NCBI GenBank assembly: GCA_030035585.1
Contig: CM057482.1
Location: forward strand, 11,209,001-11,273,000
DNA: 64,000 nucleotides
Reading direction: 5' to 3'
DNA from: Dugong dugon
Taxonomy: Eukaryota > Chordata > Mammalia > Sirenia > Dugongidae
The translations under genes and the position numbers were made by a program. Positions 60,977 through 64,000 of this stretch are shown here, in pieces. Position 1 is the first letter of the stretch; every line of letters begins with the position of its first letter. The notes under the pieces are model-generated. The model was not told where the DNA came from. It ran no database searches and saw nothing but the letters and a program-made list of their open reading frames with translations.

Positions 60977-62162
60977 GTCAAAACAGCCTGGTACTGGTAC
61001 AACAACAGATACATTGACCAATGGAACAGAATTGAGAACCCAGATGTAAATCCATCCACCTGTGGTCACCTGATCTTTGACAAGGGCCCAAAGTCCATCA
61101 AATGGGGAAACGACAGTTTTTTTAACAAATGGTGCGGGCAAAACTGGATATCCATCTGCAAAAAAATGAAACAGGACCCATACCTCACGCCGTATACAAA
61201 AACTACTTCAAAATGGATCAAAGATCTGAATATAAAGCCTAAAACTATAAAGTTCATAGAAGAAAAAATAGGACCAACACTACAGGCCTTAATACACGGC
61301 ATTAACAGGATACAAACCATAACCATCAGTGCACAAACCCCAATAGATAAGCTAGATAACTGGGATCTTCTAAAAATCAAACACCTATGCTCTTCAAAAC
61401 AGATAAGCTAGATAACTGGGATCTTCTAAAAATCAAACACCAAAAGAGTAAAAAGAGAACCTACAGACTGGGAAAAAGTTTTTGGACAGTACAAGTCAGA
61501 TAAAGGTCTCATCTCCATAATCTACAAGAAAATCCAACACCTCTACAACAAAAAGACAAATAATCCTATTAAAAAATGGGCAAAGGAAATGAACAGACAC
61601 TTCACCAAAGAAGACATTCAAATGGCCAACAGACACATGAGGAAATGTTCCCGATCACTAGCCATTAGAGAAGTGCAAATTAAAACCACAATGAGATAAT
61701 GGACTAATGAGGTACAGGAGTCCAGTGACAAGGGCCAGAAGGCAGAAGGGGACAAGGAAGCTGGTGATAGGGAACCCAAGGTTGAGTAAGGATATTGCTG
61801 ATGTGTTGTGAGATTGTTAACCACGGTCATAGGGCAACATGTGCAGTAACTGTTAAATGAGAAACTATTTTGTTCTGTAAGCCTTCATCTTAAGTAAGAA
61901 TAGCAGCACAATTGGAAGAGCGTAGTCGATGTCACTGAACTGTGCATGTAGAAATTTTTGAAATGGTGTATCTTCGGCTATGTGTATTTTCACCAAAAAA
62001 AAAAAAAGGTTGAGAAGTTAGAGGGTTGACATGTTGTGGGGTTGTTAATCAATGTCATAAAACAATATGTGTACTACTGTTTCATGAGAAACTATTTGTT
62101 CTCTAAGCCTCACCTGAAGTACAATAAAATATATATATATACATATAAGCCAAAAAAAAAAA
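60977..62162 (+). mobile_element. 5'-truncated L1 (ORF2 end + 3' UTR) inserted in the RTE element
   Basis: Opens inside L1 ORF2 ('agcctggtactggtacaaca'), with the familiar C-terminal codons through 'tttaacaaatggtgcgggca', then an elephant-type 3' UTR and A tails (61996-62007, 62152-62162). Flanked by exact 16-bp duplications aatcctcacaactgga (60961-60976, 62163-62178). A 56-bp internal duplication breaks its frame. Confidence 0.93.
61344..61440. repeat. 56-bp partial tandem duplication inside L1 ORF2
   Basis: A stretch of about 40 bp starting agataagctagataactggg is repeated exactly at 61344 and 61400 (period 56). Confidence 0.95.
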
Positions 62163-62839
62163 AATCCTCACAACTGGACCGATAAGCAACAGCATCATAA
62201 ACGGAGAAAAGACTGAAGTTGTCAAGGATTTCATCTTACTTGGATCCACAATCAAAGTCTATGGAAGTAGCAGTAAGGAAATCAAATGACATACTGCACT
62301 GGTCAATCTAGTGCAAAAGACCTCTTTAAAGTTTTTAAAAAGCAAAGATGTCACTTTGAGGAGTAAGGTGCACCTGACCCAAACCATGGTATTTTCAATC
62401 ACCTCATACACATGCAAAAGCTGGACAGTGAATAAGGAAGACCAAAGAAGAACTGACATCTTTGAATTACGGTGCTGGCGAAGAATACTGAATATACCAT
62501 GGACTGCCAGAAGAACAAACAAATCTGTCTTGGAGGAAGTACAGCCAGAATGCCCCTTAGAAGCAAGGATGGCAAGATTTCACCTCATGTACTTTGGACA
62601 TGTTATCAGGAGGGACCAGTGCCCTGGAGAAGGACATCATGCTTGGTAAGGTAGAAGGTCTGCAAAAAAGAGGAAGACCCTCAACGAGATGAACTGGTAC
62701 AGTGGCTACAACAATGAGTTCAAACATAGCAATGATTGTGAGGAAGGCACAGGACCGGGCAGTGTTTCATTCTGTTGTACAGAAGGCCTCCATGATTTGG
62801 AACCTACTTGATGGCGCCTAACAATAATAACAACTAATG

Positions 62840-63890
62840 ACAGGGCAACAGACACCAGATTTGTCTAACATGTTGGTCCTTAAGGTATATGTATCGTGGG
62901 AAGTTGGGGAGAAGGGAGGAAAGAGCCAAATTATTACAGAATTTGATAAAGTGCCTTGGATGGAGGGGAAAAAGAATGAATGAGAATACAAATATAATCT
63001 TGTTACACTTTTGACTATTAATAATGGTCAGGATGGATATGTATGTGTTTAAAGAGCCAGAACATCACTCAACCTCAGGTTCACTGAAAAAAGGCAGTAA
63101 ATATCGAGTGGTGTATATATTTACATATGTTTTTCAAATATTTCTAAAACCTTATTGCTGACAGGTAGTGAAGAGACAAAGTGAATACTGACCTGCGGAA
63201 TTTTTTTTTTTTAATTTAACATCAGGTTATCACAAAATTTTTTTAGTTAAAAGACTCTTTTTGTGTATATATAAATACCTGTAAATTTTATATGGTTAAG
63301 AGCCAACAAGTAATTTTCAAACATTTTATGCTTCTATTTTATTCATAGACTATCAGGCTTGTTTAGATGCAATTATGAATTACAAATGTATTCTAACCAA
63401 ATCCAAATTACATTTTCTGCTATACTGAGTTTCTTAATACAGTAAGAACATTATTTTGACCATGACTCAATGCTCCACTAAACTTAATATTTGTATTATT
63501 ACTCAAAAAACAAATAATGTTTTCTTCAAAGGTAAATTTTTTAACTTACAGTAGCATTCATAGTAATATCAAATGTTTTATCACTGACAGAATGAACTTC
63601 CAAAAACTCTACTTTGATTCATGAACTGTATGAAAAAATCGAACCATTATTAGGACGAACTGATTTTCTAATAGATACAAAAGATGAGACTAATAGAGCC
63701 AACACATCATAGCTATAGCTTCACTTTCCATACATGCACAAGAAAACTTGGAATAGAAAATGAATAAGCTCTAGTTAGCAGAGCATCCCTTGATCTAAAT
63801 GGAAAGTGATGTTCCAAAGATAAAGCAAAGTGCTTCTTGCAGCTACATGGGTTAAATAATTATCTTTCAGCACAAACTCCTTTAAATTCC
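62840..63890. other. Upstream segment, nothing recognised
   Basis: AT-rich. No CpG island or exon identified. Confidence 0.4.
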
Positions 63891-64000
63891 TATTATTTTT
63901 AATTGAACTTTTGATTCTGAGACAATTGTAGATTGATACACAGTTGTAAGAAATAATTCAGAGAGAGCTGGTGTACCTTTTACCCAGCCTCTCCCAGTGG
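63890..64000 (-). repeat. Old L1-like antisense fragment at window end
   Basis: 'gttgtaagaaataattcaga' then 'gtgtaccttttacccagcct' is a common antisense old-L1 pattern; truncated by the window end. Confidence 0.5.

Larger units (their letters stand above)
60630..62836 (+). mobile_element. RTE (BovB-like) LINE, 5'-truncated, split by an L1
   Basis: 60630-60976 holds the reverse-transcriptase core (AWFKVRKGVHQGCILS; the active-site box reads HADD with TGA just before it at 60843-60845). 62163-62836 holds the C-terminal part (EEVQPECPLEARMARF, then YFGHVIRRDQCPGE) and the 3' end 'cctaacaataataacaact'. Several stops and frameshifts show it is dead. Known: RTE elements supply the 3' tail recognised in AfroSINEs. 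Confidence 0.9.

Noticed and set aside
62311-62649. 112-codon open frame with reverse-transcriptase-like C-terminus as a host gene
   Set aside because: It is the decayed 3' part of the RTE LINE; upstream frames contain stops.
63543-63588. Possible small 5' UTR exon of DENND4A (acceptor ctgtcag, donor GTAAGT on the minus strand)
   Set aside because: Weak polypyrimidine tract, about 34 bp and no other support; cannot be separated from chance splice-like sites.

Overview
The window is unremarkable mammalian nuclear DNA: AT-rich, full of interspersed repeats, with one interrupted protein-coding gene and no bacterial-style gene density. The lineage can be read from the repeats. AfroSINE copies (tRNA-like head, RTE-type tail ending in a 'tcgactcgacggcaac'-like motif), RTE (BovB-like) LINE pieces, and L1 tails ending in an 'aatttttgta...aattaaagcacaa' type 3' end point to an afrotherian, most likely an elephant. 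This is inference from repeat families, not a species identification.

The gene is DENND4A (c-myc promoter-binding protein, a DENN-domain Rab GEF), read on the minus strand. Fourteen coding exons were located by matching reading frame, splice sites and codon phase. The start codon is at 50457-50455, the last exon seen is 271-406, and together they encode 742 residues with every junction in phase. They cover the N-terminal MABP domain and the u/c/dDENN module; the rest of the protein lies beyond position 1. No CpG-island-like promoter is visible, so the transcription start is probably beyond 64000 and 50480-64000 is 5' intron or upstream DNA.

By region: 1-14 kb holds exons 14-12 plus an old HAL1/L1-type element, AfroSINEs and, inside an antisense L1, a decayed copy of exon 12. 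14-25 kb holds exons 11-9 and a sense ERVL-MaLR-type provirus (20137-22390). 25-36 kb holds exons 8-3, a nested L1 pair and a hAT transposon relic. 36-47.5 kb is the giant intron between exons 3 and 2. It contains L2 elements, two L1 tails inserted at one target site, a 100-bp tandem duplication and a tRNA-Gly-headed SINE. 47.5-50.5 kb holds exons 2 and 1. 50.5-64 kb holds an antisense MaLR-type provirus (56989-58906), small TIR elements and an RTE LINE split by an L1 with a clear target-site duplication.

There is no operon, CRISPR array, defence locus or other new multi-gene system. The most notable items are the partial exon-12 duplication, the reused L1 target site, the nested L1-in-RTE insertion and the AUG cluster at the DENND4A start. 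Most short ORFs in the window are chance or repeat-derived.
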